Counted from the first letter of the stretch, positions 1 to 11,875 are shown. The stretch: DNA of 64,000 nt from Lottia gigantea (GCF_000327385.1 NW_008706747.1:3257379-3321378), one strand, 5' to 3'. Notes: generated from the letters alone by a model not told the origin. Program-made: numbers and translations.

Positions 1-34
1 GAATAGTCACATAATTAGTTTTTTTTATACATTT

Positions 35-415
35 TATTACTTGAAAGCATGAACAAAAATGTCAAAAAGTCAGCGAATTATAAAAAAAATTTTGAATAAG
101 GCAAACTAATTTGTTCAATTTATAGAAGCCTATTCCTTGAAATATTTAAAAATTTTACCATAAAAATCCATTTAATTTAAAATCAAGAGCAAAATTGTCA
201 AAAAGTCAGCGAATTATAATTTTTTTTTGAATCAGGTGAAACCCGAAAAACACAGACTAATTTGCTTAATTTATAGAAGCCTATTCATGGGAATATTTAA
301 AAATTTTACCATAAATATCCATTTAATTTTAAATCAAGAACAAAAAATATCAAAAGGTCAACGAATTATTAAAATTATTTTCAAATTAGGCACAATTAAT
401 GAAAAACAAAATTAT
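35..415. repeat. AT-rich tandem repeat, unit about 140-150 bp
   Basis: A block carrying TGTCAAAAAGTCAGCG near positions 60 and 198, and a diverged copy near 349, is followed each time by similar text (TTATAGAAGCCTATTC, AAAATTTTACCATAAA). The copies are spaced about 138 and 150 bp apart. At least two and a half copies are present and the array may begin left of the window. A 63-codon open frame across it is a by-product of the repeat. Confidence 0.7.
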
Positions 416-1240
416 TGAGGTAAAAACTAAGGTGTGGGTTTGATGACGAAATAATCATAATGACAGGTAATTGCATTATGTGGGCTCTCAGGTGAAAATT
501 GACGAATATTTCTCAATATTTTGCATTTTTGTGGTTTTCTTTCAAATTCTGTTTAGAATAATTGCGGTTAATATACAAACCCACATGGTTAATTTTGAAA
601 AGGAGTGTGGCTAAAGTTTTATTAGTTGATACACTGTTAAATCAAACCGTTATTTTCATCGTTTTTTGACAGTTAATTTTTACAGTGTATGTTTAATTGT
701 TTTATGATGAACAAATATTTGGAATTTATTGCAAAGGGAAAGCGTTTGAAGAGACTGCACTTTTTTAAGCTTTTTCAAAAAAGATTTGATTAGTTCGATC
801 CTTAAAGAGTTCGAAGTTAGAATCTTTTTTAATAATCTTGAAAGAAAAAACGCAAAAGGAAAAATTGTAGAGCAGACTATGTTGACCAAATCTAGAAACT
901 TTCTTATTTTCAATTTTTTATTTCAAAATTCTTTCGCTTAATATATAAATTTTTCGTTTCGTTTTTTTCTGCGAGTTGTACGTGACAAAAATAGACAATG
1001 TATGAAAATTTACTATGAGCAAAATTCAACACCATTATTCCGCAAAACCCACAAAATTTAAACCACACCCTACTAAATAAAAATCAGTGAAATTCAAACC
1101 ACAAAACTCACCAAAAGTAGAAAATTTGGGTGAAACTCGATCCAAAAGTTGTGAATCAAATGTGGTTATAAAAATAGTATATATCTATAAATATGACCGT
1201 TTATGTTGATTATATTATAATGTTTAGAAATAGACCAAAC
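416..1240. other. AT-rich intergenic DNA, no feature seen
   Basis: No open frame with coding character, no splice-site pairs around a conserved motif and no clear repeat structure. Base composition is strongly A+T. Confidence 0.5.
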
Positions 1241-1244
1241 ATAA

Positions 1245-1745
1245 AATGTGTAATTCTATATCCATAATATTTAGTTTAGTGTACGATTTTTTTTTTAGGG
1301 TAAACGATGTTTTTTCTCTTTTCGTATTGATTTTGATCGAATCTGAATTTACTTTTTTAGAACTTTATAAAATTTGTAATTCTAGAACCCTAATATTTAG
1401 CTTAGGGTTTGATTTTTTTAGAGTAAAATATCAGGGAACGAACGGCTATATACTGCTTTCAACTTTATTTCTTTCGATTTTGGTTTTTGTTTTTTAAAAG
1501 TGGAATTTGAGTCCGATTTTTTAGGGTAACATTTTAGGCAACTCAAAATACTGCTTAGAGCTTTAATTTCTTTGGTTAAGTTTTTAAATATTTTTCGGTT
1601 TGATTTGAGTAAAATTTGATTTAATTCTTTGATTATAAAATTTTGTAATTTTACAACTCTGAAATCAATAGTTAAGTTTTGGGTCGGATTTTAGTGTAAT
1701 ATATCAGAAAGTATATTACACTTTTCGTTTGTATTTGAGAGAAGT
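1245..1745. repeat. Decayed tandem repeat, unit about 130 bp
   Basis: The string GTAATTCTA/GTAATTTTA followed by AATATTTAG.TTAG and then GATTTTTTTAG.GTAA recurs near 1249, 1376 and 1647, spacing about 127 and 271 (two units). This looks like an old array of about four copies. The 83-codon frame across it has no coding character. Confidence 0.5.
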
Positions 1746-1967
1746 TTTAATTTTATTTTTATGGCAACAAAATTTGTATCTCCATCACGAATAAAGCACG
1801 AAATTTGAGCTAAAATAGTTGGAAAAGACATCCATATTTTGTTTTTCTTTATTTATAATGTCAAAACAAATGACCCCAAATATCAGTCAAAATTAAATAA
1901 TAGCCCCAATTTATATTTCACTAGAAGAACAATATATAAAATCCATCTAAAATAAATTAATATGGGA

Positions 1968-2272
1968 AATTAAATCTAACCTAAAATAGGTTATCAGTGA
2001 AAATCAAATCCAACCTTATATTAGGTTCAAACAGATTATCAATAGCTCGTTCATTGCAGAGCCCAAATATAAGGTTTTATAGGGGGAAATTAAATCTAAC
2101 CTAACATAAGGATTTTAAAGGGGAAAATTAAATCTAACCTAATATAAGGTTTTACAGCGGAAAATTAAATCTAACCTAATATAAGGTTTTACAGCGGAAA
2201 ATTAAATCTAACCTAAAATAGGTTATCAGTGAAAATTAAATTCAACCTAATATTAGGTTCATAGAGATTATA
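1968..2272. repeat. Tandem repeat, 37-bp core unit
   Basis: Units of about 37 bp containing AAATTAAATCTAACCTAA then TATAAGGTTTTACAGCGG repeat four to five times. On both sides the array is bordered by a variant unit containing AACCTAAAATAGGTT, a short palindrome, so the block has a larger nested duplication. Confidence 0.75.
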
Positions 2273-2499
2273 ATGAACTGGTTAAATCATATTCATTCAT
2301 ATAACACGAATAAAAACAATGGTATAATAGGCGTTGATTGATGACGCATAATTACTCACTAATGTCCAAGACCGGATGTCCGAGGCTAGTAAAAGATGCG
2401 AAAACCCACGAAAACGTTTGGAACTGGCTTTATCACAGGCGCAGTTCTTGTCTGAGTTTTTTTTCACTGATAATGTAGCTTTTGGCATTTATAAATATT

Positions 2500-2860
2500 T
2501 TTAACAATCATATGTTGGCAAAATTTAGAAACCCTCACTGACGGAAGCACTGACGGGCGACCAACATCAGAAATATAGAGGCAAACGCCAGTACAAGCGC
2601 ATACATGTAAGAATGCCACGCAAAATTTTAAAATTCGTACTGAGCAATAGATGAAAAGCGATTTAAAAGGCATTCCAAGATTTGTACGGAGCAATATAGA
2701 CTGGAAAAGTGCTAAGCAGAATTTTAGAATTGTAAGGAGCAATAGAGCTCCAGAGAGATGAAGCATCATTCTTCAAATTGTACGGAACCATCCTAGATGA
2801 GGGAGAAAGCATCATTCTTAAATTTGTACGAAGCAATATAAATGAAAAACAACCTACCTA
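2500..2860. repeat. Decayed tandem repeat, unit about 46-50 bp
   Basis: The motif GTACGGAGCAATATAGA, with variants, recurs near 2638, 2688, 2734, 2780 and 2826, each preceded by a version of CAAAATTT. A 101-codon minus-strand frame through the array is a repeat artefact. Confidence 0.6.
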
Positions 2861-3960
2861 AATGGGCCAGTTAGATATAACGGACCATCCATGGTGTAGT
2901 TTTGAAGCTAAGTGTTCCTGCTTCCTTGGTCTCTAAGTCGATCTGTTCTGTCTCTATTTCAGCATGACTGACAGCGTACACTTTCAGGAATCGTGTAGTT
3001 GAAGAATCTGTTTATTCCAAATCCCGCGTATTGGTACCAATGCCCTATAACTGTCTTTAAAAACTTTTGGAATAGTTCCTGCAAGTTTATAGAGTCCAAG
3101 AACTTCAATCTGGGAAACGACAGCTACCGAAAAAACTTTTGACTGTTTCAAAAACGTCTTGCGTACAAAATGCAGTAATTTAGTCCAAATGTTTACGATG
3201 ATAATTTCAAACTTTTCGATGCTGCCTTATATCAGGCCTACTTCGTTTCCACACTTCAACTTCTAAACTTCCTTAATTCCGATTGTGGCACTTTTTGCAG
3301 GCCGCTTCTGATATTCTAAACTCCAACAAAAAGTCGACAGAATCCACGATGCTTTTGTTTTCTAGTATGTAAGTCCTATATATTTATACGAGTTGACAAT
3401 TCAAATTCTTAAGGTCCTAGACGATGTGTACCTTTCGAAGCTACCAAATCCACTGTCAAAGATAAGCCGTTACTCTCGTTTTGTGGAAAAATGTCACCGC
3501 AATCGCTTCAATACACTTGTATCAATATGCAATATTTACATGAGCAAAAAACTCACAAATGATGCCTACTTGTCGAGTCCCCTCACTAAAAACAGGCCCT
3601 AATATCTAAGGTTTTAACACCCGCGACGAATAGTGACTAAGCATTTAATCACGTGACATGTCTTTTGTCATCGTGATATGAATGGGCGGGGCTTATCCAT
3701 CATTTTGTCACACCAATTGTGTTTTATTGACAGCAGCAATTTGCATAGTAAATGAGGGATTTTCACCATTTTGCTCGAGCTGTGGAGAATGTTAGAGCTG
3801 TCAATCAATCTGACTTTGTTTATTTTTGTCACTTTTTTTTAATTCATTGAATCAGTATCTCTTGTATTTTGATATCAAACTATCAATTATAAATATGCGA
3901 TGTTAATATCCTTGTTTGTCAATATTTTCATTAATTATTTTTGAAATATCCCGAATAAAA
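2861..3960. other. Intergenic, no feature seen
   Basis: No supportable gene or repeat. The longest frame (69 codons near 3400) shows no family resemblance. Confidence 0.4.
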
Positions 3961-3964
3961 TACA

Positions 3965-4240
3965 AGAGATTGGACTCTCCGAAAGGAATGCAGGGCATTC
4001 TAAAGAAAGAAAACTTCCCTCGTGTCCAACACACATTCTGCTATCTAGTTGGACTAATAAACTTTATAGTATATGTGGACTCTCTGCAAGAATTGCAGAA
4101 TCGACAAACTAAATACCTAATATACAATATTATAGCTATATGAACTGAAAGAAATGCACAATTTGCCAAACCCGATTTACAAATACATGTAACATTATTA
4201 GCTATGTGTACTCCTTTAATGACGACTCGTCTTTTCTTGA
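3965..4240 (-). repeat. Dispersed satellite monomers (GTGGACTCTCTGAAAG family)
   Basis: Contains several diverged units with TGTGGACTCTCTGCAAGA, TTATTAGCTATGTG and TTGACAAAC-like pieces. Reverse-complemented, these match the about 60-bp satellite array at 34.3-34.8 kb. The unit order and spacing are partly decayed. Confidence 0.6.
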
Positions 4241-5355
4241 GACATTGAAATAGAAAGTGAAATTTATAGTTTGGGCTATATTTGAAGGGATTATGCGATT
4301 TCAATGCAATTCTAGTATATAGTAAGTAGTAAGACTATTTACATATATTCAAGACCCAAATAAATCCCCGAAAAAGGCGAATCTGTCCCGTAAAAGGGGT
4401 ACCATGTGGTCAACAAAAATGGGAATATAGCAAAATAAATATCAAAATACGAGGCTGTAATGGAACAGATGTATATGACAGAACTTTGACTGAAATTTGG
4501 TGTGATAAATTTCTAATCAAATATGAACCCTAAACTATTTGGACTATCTTAAAGGAGTGTCATGTGACCAAATCAGGCAAATACCCAAAACAGTATCAAA
4601 TTACGAAACTTTATGCATGTATAGAAATTGATATTTCGTTTCCTGGTTTATATTCACACAAAAAAATGGAAATTAGATTCGATAGTATCATTTTTCTTAA
4701 ATGACTATAATATATATTTTGTTATATACAATGTATATATACATATACTTCTATATGTCTTATAAACAATGTACATACAGTTGTCACCGAAATTTACTAA
4801 TATAGATCCCCCAAACAACGCCCAAAAGCACCCCCCAAAAAACGAATATTTACTACAAAATTTGAAAATTGAACGAAAAGTTTAAATGCAGCACCGAAGT
4901 ATGTATAAGTTTTTCCAAATTTTTTTTAAAGACATTTGAATCGTGATAAAAAAAATTACGAAGAAATGTTGTTTTGGCAAAGTGGGGAAGCAAGCTTACT
5001 TTTCTTTTAGTTCTTTTTCTTTTAAATTTTTTGCCTTATGTTTTATTTACTGAGCCCTCTCGTGATCGAAAATACACTAAGAAAAAAATGTTTTACTTCG
5101 AGGATAGGCAAAGGCGGGAAGGATGCGTTGTCAATATCTTTTTTTAAATAATTAAAAAAAAGGGGGGGGGGTGGTTGCTTTTCTTAGGTTTTCAATATTT
5201 TTCTTCGTATATTAATAACTGGGAGCAATGGTGATTGAATAGTACGCTAGGAAATCATTATTCAAACTGTAGGATCAGAAAATGGAGGAAGGATGCATGT
5301 TTTTCTTCACATTTCTCTACATTTTTCATTCAAATTTTCGTCTATATGTATTAAT
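4241..5355. other. Intergenic, A+T-rich, with a poly-G run
   Basis: No gene seen. A G homopolymer of about 10 bases lies near 5162. Nothing else stands out. Confidence 0.4.
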
Positions 5356-5362
5356 TACTGAC

Positions 5363-5605
5363 CGCAATCGTTACCCAATAAGATAATCTAAGTAGCCACT
5401 GTGTTGGGTGTAAAGATAAGATAGTTATAACGCTTTAGTCAGGTTTAGTGTTAGATCTAACAAGTTACAAAGTGGCTATCTTATCTTCAAGTGAAGGAAA
5501 TCTCTTAATTAGAGACCGAACATCGTCTTAATCTATTAAACTATTGTTTCTAAACACTTGTAACAATGGCTACTTAGTTTGACTTATTGGATAACGATTG
5601 CGCTC
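5363..5605. mobile_element. Palindromic MITE-like element, about 240 bp
   Basis: The left end (GCAATCGTTACCCAATAAG and the following TCTAAGTAGCCA) is the inverted complement of the right end (TGGCTACTTAGTTTGACTTA, then CGATTGC), giving terminal inverted repeats of about 35-40 bp. A second internal copy of GTGGCTATCTTATCTT shows the interior is also partly palindromic. No coding capacity. This is consistent with a non-autonomous DNA transposon. I could not fix the superfamily, because a target-site duplication is not clear. Confidence 0.7.
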
Positions 5606-6520
5606 ATTAATTAGCAAATACAGCCGAATTTTTTTTTAAAAAAAAATCGAAGAAGTTAATGAATAAATGATTAAGAAAAAAAATTTCCACAATTTGGATG
5701 ACTTTAAAAGCCGAAAAAAATGTTGGACTATTCGCTATATTATTCCTTTATGGCTCAATTTTAGTTTCGTTTCGTTTCTTTGATTTTCGTTCCAGTAAAG
5801 GTACGATTACCAAATTAAAATTTTATTGTTTAAAAATTACAAACAAACGGCTAAGAAACAGACAGCGAAGTCATCAAAATGAACAACGGTCTCTTATTGT
5901 TCAACACTAAAACACAATTAAACACTCGTCAAACTTATTGCGTCTCTCAAAAGCACCGAACAAATTCAAAACCGTATAAACAATAAAACGAAAATAAATT
6001 CCTCCGCGGCAATAAATGGTCGAGCAAAACGAGAAACATTTATGTGTTTCTGTACGTCTAATGAGCCTTGCCTCGACATAAATTAAATCCCCTAACTTTA
6101 AAAATTGAACAATTCAAATAACCCTATCTTTTCTTATACTTTTTTAATTAAAGGTATTGACGAATTTTCTTTGAACCGCCGACGACGGGTAGGGGGATGA
6201 AACGTCTCGGTCGAATATCGGCGCCTTGGGGCCTAGATCTTTGAAACGTGTATCGGGAGTCCATTCGAGAATGGGTGTATTTGGTTTGTTTTATCGGTTA
6301 AATATTTATAGCCTATAACTGATTTTTTGATACGATTAGCTACTGTGATTCTGATCAAACTAACTGGAAAACCGGGGCCTTGTAGTTTTAATCAAATAAA
6401 CCCAAACAATAAATGCAGCAGCAATTCGATACATGTTTTGAACTCTTTGGCTAATGGACTAAACGATGGCCGAAAGGTTTCGTTGAACCAAACTAACTTC
6501 ATTGGGCACATTTAGGCATA
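5606..6520. other. Intergenic, no feature seen
   Basis: A+T-rich and without supportable genes. Short frames near 5698 and 6327 have no recognisable features. Confidence 0.4.
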
Positions 6521-6524
6521 TCGC

Positions 6525-6625
6525 TCTCTTCTAGTGATAATGACGTCATTAAACGCTTAGAGCCACTGACGTCTGACTGAAAGTTGGATTGATGCAAATC
6601 GATGACATCAGCGTCCTCGATCATA
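6525..6625. mobile_element. Partial copy of MITE family B (AGTCAGACGT ends)
   Basis: Contains TAATGACGTCATTAAACGCT, then CTGACGTCTGACTGAAA, then a GATGCAAATCGATG-like end. These are the same ordered parts as the right half of the fuller element at 15.49-15.73 kb. Only one end is present. Confidence 0.6.
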
Positions 6626-6664
6626 TACAAACTAAATAAATAGTTTAGAAAACACTTTTTACAG

Positions 6665-6925
6665 TCCCAATAAGTCCTTTTTTTAACCCTTTCAAAACCG
6701 TAACTATACAAGCAATTATCGTTCCAAAACCAATACAGTTAAGCCCACAATATTTTCAAGTTACGGACGCCAAGATTTTTCCATTTAACCCTTTAAAAGC
6801 CGTGACTATACAAACAATTACTTTATCCATAACCAATATCATCAAGCAATTCATTAATTTAACTCTTTGAACGCCTATACTTAAACTATTCAATTAACCC
6901 TTTAGAGCCGAAGCTATTAGTATTC
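6665..6925. repeat. Decayed tandem repeat (TTAACCCTTT units)
   Basis: The phrase TTAACCCTTTNAAANCCGTNACTATACAA appears near 6682 and 6785, with weaker versions near 6858 and 6893, so this is a short old array of unequal units. Confidence 0.5.
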
Positions 6926-7429
6926 ATTTAAAAACGTATTATCCTTCATCACTACATCAATTTACAAGATGGCCGACAAATTAGAAAATGGCGGATACGT
7001 TTGACAAATTTGATTGGAAATTGAGTACATTAACCCATATTTCATAAACAATGGCGAAATTTGACAGCCGATAACTAACTCGGTACGGTTTCTACCAGTT
7101 TTTCATCAGAGGTTTGGAATTAACCCTGGTGATTGATTGCCTCTATACCATATGTACAATTACCGCTCCCTAGTGTGGCGGTGTCAATTCAATTTAACCC
7201 CCCGTTCCAGATGTCCCGAGTGAGCTAAGATAACTTACTTCAATTCTCCATAATTTTATTATCGACGTTATAATATTTCGCCTTCAATTCCCTAATAAAC
7301 GCAAACACAATCTGATCGCTTTTAAAAAAAAATATACTAGAAATTTCCATCATTGCAGACTTCCTGGCGACCACCATCCCGTTACTTGATAATTTTACTA
7401 TATGTTTCTATAAAGATACTAGAAAGATT

Positions 7430-7560
7430 TCCTGCATTGCACAATGCATGGCGTTATCTTGTTTGATAAGGTCCATAAAAGTAGGATGCGAATGTTTATT
7501 TTATTGTTAAAACTTTGCCTTATTGCACACTGTATGGCATAACCAGTCTTTATAAAAGGA
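7430..7560 (-). mobile_element. SINE fragments, two decayed pieces
   Basis: GCACAATGCATGGCGTTATC, then AGTAGGATG, and a second GCACACTGTATGGCATAAC match the reverse complement of the middle and tail of the SINE family described at 28.6 kb. Confidence 0.5.
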
Positions 7561-8450
7561 AAAACGTGAAATTCCCGATTTATTTCAAAACGATTTTGAA
7601 ATCGGGATAACGCGTTATCAAAAGCTCGAATTAAAAAGGCTATACTGTTCAACCAGGTATAGGCCCGTATCATATTTATTTTGTATTCATGCCAACTTAG
7701 GACGCCTTCATTTACCAGGCTGCGTGCAAACTCTTGCAGTTCTTCGTGGTGAATGCTTTGATTTAAAACTGCAGGTTGTTGGTCTTGAGTCTGCCAAAAG
7801 AGCAGATTAACCTCGTTTTGAATTTTCTGTTCAGCAGTTAATGGCTTTAATGTATTTAATTTGATAAAAAACGGAGGCTAAAAAATTGTTCACGAAGCGT
7901 CGGTAATAAAGATGAAAAAACAACATGGCGAGCACGAGTTGAAAAAATCGTTTATTATAGGATCGTATAAATTGCATTATTTACAAATTTCATTTAATTA
8001 TTATAACTGATTCACCGGGACTACGGGAGCAGCTCCGCACAAAATGACGTTTCGCGCCATCCATGGCGAGATTGACGCCAGAGTCAGACGCGCGTTTCTG
8101 TTCCGTCTCCACGGGGGCTGTCTCCGTATAGTTTGAATTCGTTTAACGGCACAGCATCACCTCATCGTTTCTATTGCCCGACCCCATTTGAATAACTCCC
8201 GATGCAAATTTGATTTTCCACCCCAACGACTTTTGTGAGAGAAAAATATTAAGTTACAACCATAACAAGACGGCTATCGTTTCACACAGGGATACGCTTT
8301 TTAGCTCTCTTTATAGTAAGGTGAAAAGAGGTCCGTATTCCACGGTCAATTCTTTAAGGCTTTCTTTTCACAGCAAAGTGAGCACCATCCATCAAACTCA
8401 TTGAAGTAGATGGGGCAAATTTTACCCGTGTTGCATTTAAAGGGGTTTTG
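7561..8450. other. Intergenic, no feature seen
   Basis: More G+C near 8040-8140 than its surroundings, but no gene or repeat that I can support. Confidence 0.4.
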
Positions 8451-8454
8451 ATAC

Positions 8455-8560
8455 GCTAAAGATCATAATGTCAGAAAGGACATTTATACCATGTGGACTC
8501 TCTGAATTAATAAACTAGAATATCAAATAAATATTTTTAGCGATATGGACTCTCTTAATT
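8455..8560 (-). repeat. Two dispersed satellite monomers
   Basis: ACCATGTGGACTCTCTGAAT and GCGATATGGACTCTCTTAAT occur about 60 bp apart, matching the satellite family at 34.3-34.8 kb in inverted orientation. Confidence 0.6.
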
Positions 8561-9277
8561 TCGGAAATGGAAGCAGGAGCGTCATTTTTTTTACATAAAA
8601 ATTCGGAAGATTGAAGGCCTTCTCTCAAAATGTACAGATATATCTTAGATTGAAAGTTCTGGGCGAATGATTCATCAAGTTTTGCGAGTTAGTCAATCTT
8701 CAGCCCTTGATACGCAAGACCTGTATTCAATTCAGTCTAATAACAACTATTATGTCATCTACTTCTAATTAGCGTTTGGGAAATGGAAATATTGCCTTCT
8801 GATTGGTTGAAATGCCAACAATTGCCAAATACCGAAATGCACGTGCAAATGACCCACATTTGTTACAGTACTGCCAGAATTGAACTTCAAAATACACGGT
8901 TTAAATGTATGTCATTTCTCTTAGAATTTTTTCGGTCTGTCAACTTTTAGCTTTGTGTAAAACGAACACACTTTCCTTTTAGAAAATGCACGTGCAAATG
9001 ACGTATATTGGTAGGTAGTAGATAGTTTGTGTTTACGTTTGGGATCGAGCCTTGGTGTGCATAAATATTTTAGAAAGATTTTACCTGACAGCGGCGTTTA
9101 AACTTTAGAACCATGTCGGTGAATGTCAATCAAATCACCCAAACTGTATTTTAATTGAATTTCTTCTATTTATTTGATAACATTTATTCCATTTCTCCAT
9201 CTATTGTGTTTCTTTGATTGCCTCAGTATGGTTTGGTTGTATTTGATTGTCCCTTATTAATTTCCCGGATTGTTTAG
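8561..9277. other. Intergenic, no feature seen
   Basis: Two short direct repeats (ATGCACGTGCAAATGAC near 8838 and 8986) are the only structure I noticed. Confidence 0.4.
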
Positions 9278-9541
9278 ATGGGTGTGTTTGATTGTATCGG
9301 CACGACGGTCAGAGGAGCAAAATTTTCAATCATACAAAAACAACACGACCTTGAACTTTTGAAGTCAGCGCAAAATTTAAATTATATTGACGTATATTTT
9401 TATGAACAATGTTTCAATAGTCTTTATCAAGCAATGAATAATATTACAAAGATTAACAAGCATATATATAAACGTCGCTCAAATAAAGTTAGTAATTGTA
9501 ATCCAGAAGAATTTTTTCATTATATCCAACACCATTACTAA
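9278..9541 (+). CDS. Unrecognised small ORF, 87 aa, uncertain
   Basis: An ATG-initiated frame of 87 codons begins MGVFDCIGTTV and is rich in Gln, Asn, Tyr and Ile. A middle stretch (about residues 20-55) could form an amphipathic helix, followed by a Lys/Arg patch (HIYKRRSNK). No signal peptide or membrane segment is evident. The bases just before the ATG (GGATTGTTTAG) resemble a 3' splice acceptor, so this could be a terminal exon whose upstream exons I cannot see. I do not recognise a family. In A+T-rich DNA a frame of this length can arise by chance, and nothing nearby supports it. Confidence 0.25.
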   Translation: MGVFDCIGTTVRGAKFSIIQKQHDLELLKSAQNLNYIDVYFYEQCFNSLYQAMNNITKINKHIYKRRSNKVSNCNPEEFFHYIQHHY

Positions 9542-9699
9542 ATGCCATTCAAAGATCAAATGTTTCATTAATTTCCTACTGAACAATATTCTCGTTTTGC
9601 TTTCGATCAGTGAGTTGCCTTGCTTTGCTCGATCATAAAGTCTTATAGTCCTACTTAAAAATTTCTAGAACTAGCTGTTCTAGCGAGGATGCTGAATCC

Positions 9700-9830
9700 G
9701 AAACCAGTAGTGGCCCCACACTCCTAAGACTAGGGGTACAAATAGTGGATAGGCAGACTGACTCAATGGGGGGGATAACCGGCGGGGCTGAATTCCAAAT
9801 GCGGCTACTCCGTGGAAGCATCATAGACGA
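9700..9830. repeat. Dispersed repeat C, copy 1
   Basis: GGGGTACAAATAGTGGATAG, then CAGACTGACTCAATGGGGG, then TTCCAAATGCGGCT and a GTGGAAGC end recur in the same order near 17.30-17.48 kb and 59.28-59.47 kb. Ends and class are unknown. There is no coding capacity. Confidence 0.5.
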
Positions 9831-10074
9831 AATTTTGATTTGGTGATTTCTGATACCAAGCCCCTACCTCCCCCTCCCCACCCCCCACCTGTATCCCCAT
9901 TGGCACCAACACCGTCTGAAACACGTGTCGGAAGTTTGAGATCATGGGATTGTTTCGGTTATGGACATATGGCTGTAAGACTGGCCCCGTTAAAACCAAT
10001 CAAAAATGGCGTCTGACATATACAAATCTGGCTAACATAACGTCACTCAGTGGTCGGATTGGGTCACGTACAAA

Positions 10075-10476
10075 TTACATTAGAAATAAACATCCGCCAC
10101 GAATCAATACATCATTTCCAGAAAATAGACCGTTATTGTCCGAGTCTCGTGCAATCGTGCATTCCAACTGCGAATCATAACATGTCGCTCCGTAGTCTTT
10201 GATGCCCAGACCTCTTCCGTCTACGACGAGGATACCGGAGACAAAGAGGGACTTGATGATAGAGACTAATCGCTCCGAATAAATTTCATGTGCACGTGAG
10301 GAACATATATCGGCGCCCCCTAGTGAGAGGAAATGATTGGCTAACGAGAAGCGACCAGTGGCGCTAACTTCGGTGTGATTCAAATTTGGGATTGCTTTCA
10401 CAACAGGACACGAAATAATAATTGAAAAATTGAAACATAAAATGTTACTAAAGTTTAAATTTTCATCAATGTGCAA
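10075..10476 (-). CDS. Unrecognised ORF, 133 aa, uncertain
   Basis: The longest unexplained frame in the left third of the window: 133 codons from an ATG, with six Cys, a hydrophobic-basic start and a Gly/Asp-rich middle (VVDGRGLGIKDYG). A stop directly follows GGCLFLM. Base composition is richer in G+C than the flanks, which mildly favours coding. I see no known domain, no convincing signal peptide and no matching splice partner. It could be a chance frame, a decayed gene or a single exon of a larger gene. A shorter plus-strand frame (9944-10180) overlaps its end and is no better supported. Confidence 0.22.
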   Translation of the reverse strand: MHIDENLNFSNILCFNFSIIISCPVVKAIPNLNHTEVSATGRFSLANHFLSLGGADICSSRAHEIYSERLVSIIKSLFVSGILVVDGRGLGIKDYGATCYDSQLECTIARDSDNNGLFSGNDVLIRGGCLFLM

Positions 10477-10905
10477 TTTCTAGAATTATTTTCAAATTAT
10501 TTCTTCGTTAAAGTTTCCTCCTTTGTTTCTAGTTAGAAGAAGATGGGGAGGGGCGATTTTGGTAATTTCATTCCAAAGCCAGTAAACCGGACACCCAAAA
10601 TTACAGGAACCGCAACGATATATAGCAACACATGTATAAGAATTAAGGGAAATGATTCACGCTGTTTTGCAGACCAAATCGGAAAAGTTCCCATACTGTG
10701 ATTTCCTAAACTAATTCAACAAGACAAAAACAAATTCGGTGACCGCACTTATCGACTTCTTAATTCGAACTAAAAATGTCAAAATTTTAGCAAGAAATTG
10801 CGAGAAGAGTTAATGTCGCCCTATCAAATTTGAATCAAGTTTCCCCTTTCATTCAACGGCCATAAATCGGGATGATATGTATATCAAACTTGTTGGTTGT
10901 TTTGT
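10477..10905. other. Intergenic, no feature seen
   Basis: No repeat or coding signal noticed. Confidence 0.4.
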
Positions 10906-11009
10906 GAGGTGTCACTCTGTTGAGGAGCGAACAGGACCCATTCGTGATCAAATCCGTTTGGGACAATTTTCGTCGGGGAACAAGAACTTCGTCCGCCACT
11001 TTGGATGAT

Positions 11010-11290
11010 GATAATTCCATTCTTGGACAAATCTTGAGGGGATTTCCCGATAAGGAACAAAAAGCCCGTAAGGAATATTTAACTCTTGAAAGCTTGCAAA
11101 GCGAACTACTGGTGGTGCATGATTAGCGAAGCCTCTTTTTTGGGACAAAATGGCTCTATCGTGACCAAACTGGAATACTTGAATGCTTACAAGACGAACT
11201 AATAGAGGTGTAAGCTTAATAAAGCCTAATTTTTGGGACAAAATGGCACTGTACCACGACCAAGCCGAGATTCTTGATTGAGTGCAATGG
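11010..11290. repeat. Decayed tandem repeat, unit about 93 bp
   Basis: TTTTTGGGACAAAATGGC occurs near 11137 and 11230, and each is followed by a GACCAA and a TACTTGAATG/GATTCTTGATTG piece. A weaker third copy lies to the left (GACAAATCTTGAGGGG). Frames of 68 and 97 codons over this block are by-products. Confidence 0.5.
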
Positions 11291-11715
11291 CGAACAACTA
11301 GTGTGAGGTCCCAGATAAAATCAAACTCGAAACAACTAAGCGTTGTAATGGAAAATTGAAGTTTAGGTTGAGGCTTTGTGAAAGGTATTAAAGCGAGTCT
11401 ATCTGCGTGACCATCTCAACTCCTCGACAAGTCTCGAGTTTAAAAACCTGTTTTAACAATGTTAATATTTTGACGGTGTAATTTAGAAAGATCTGGGACG
11501 GGCGATTACATTTTATGGGTATACCTCCCTGACAAGTGGTCGTAACTGATACGAACATAACAAAAATATATTTGAGTGCATGAATATGGGGCCGTTACAC
11601 GATGAATGATCGCGTACGCATCCAGCTTAATTGGATGCCATGGGGGGCCCGTCCTACCTCTGTGCTCCGTTCTGGCAAACTTTCCCTCCGGTTCCATCAC
11701 ATGTGTTGTAGTTGT
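11291..11715. other. Intergenic, no feature seen
   Basis: No supportable feature. Confidence 0.4.
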
Positions 11716-11717
11716 AC

Positions 11718-11775
11718 GTCTTCATTAGTCAAAACAGAAGCAGAAATGTAGGAAGTAAAACTCCATTCATTTTGC
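11718..11775 (-). mobile_element. SINE tail fragment
   Basis: GTCTTCATTAGTCAAAAC, then GCAGAAATGTAGGAAGTA and AAACTCCATTCATTTTG match the reverse complement of the SINE tail (consensus piece GGAGTTTTACGTCCTAC). It sits just beyond the 3' end of the C4-like gene. Confidence 0.6.
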
Positions 11776-11875
11776 ACACGTCCTGAAGTTGTTATTTTTT
11801 AAGGGCCCTGGTTTTGGGGATTGTTTTAATTCCGTCCAAAATAAAGAAAGGAGCAACATATCTGTAAAAATGAAA

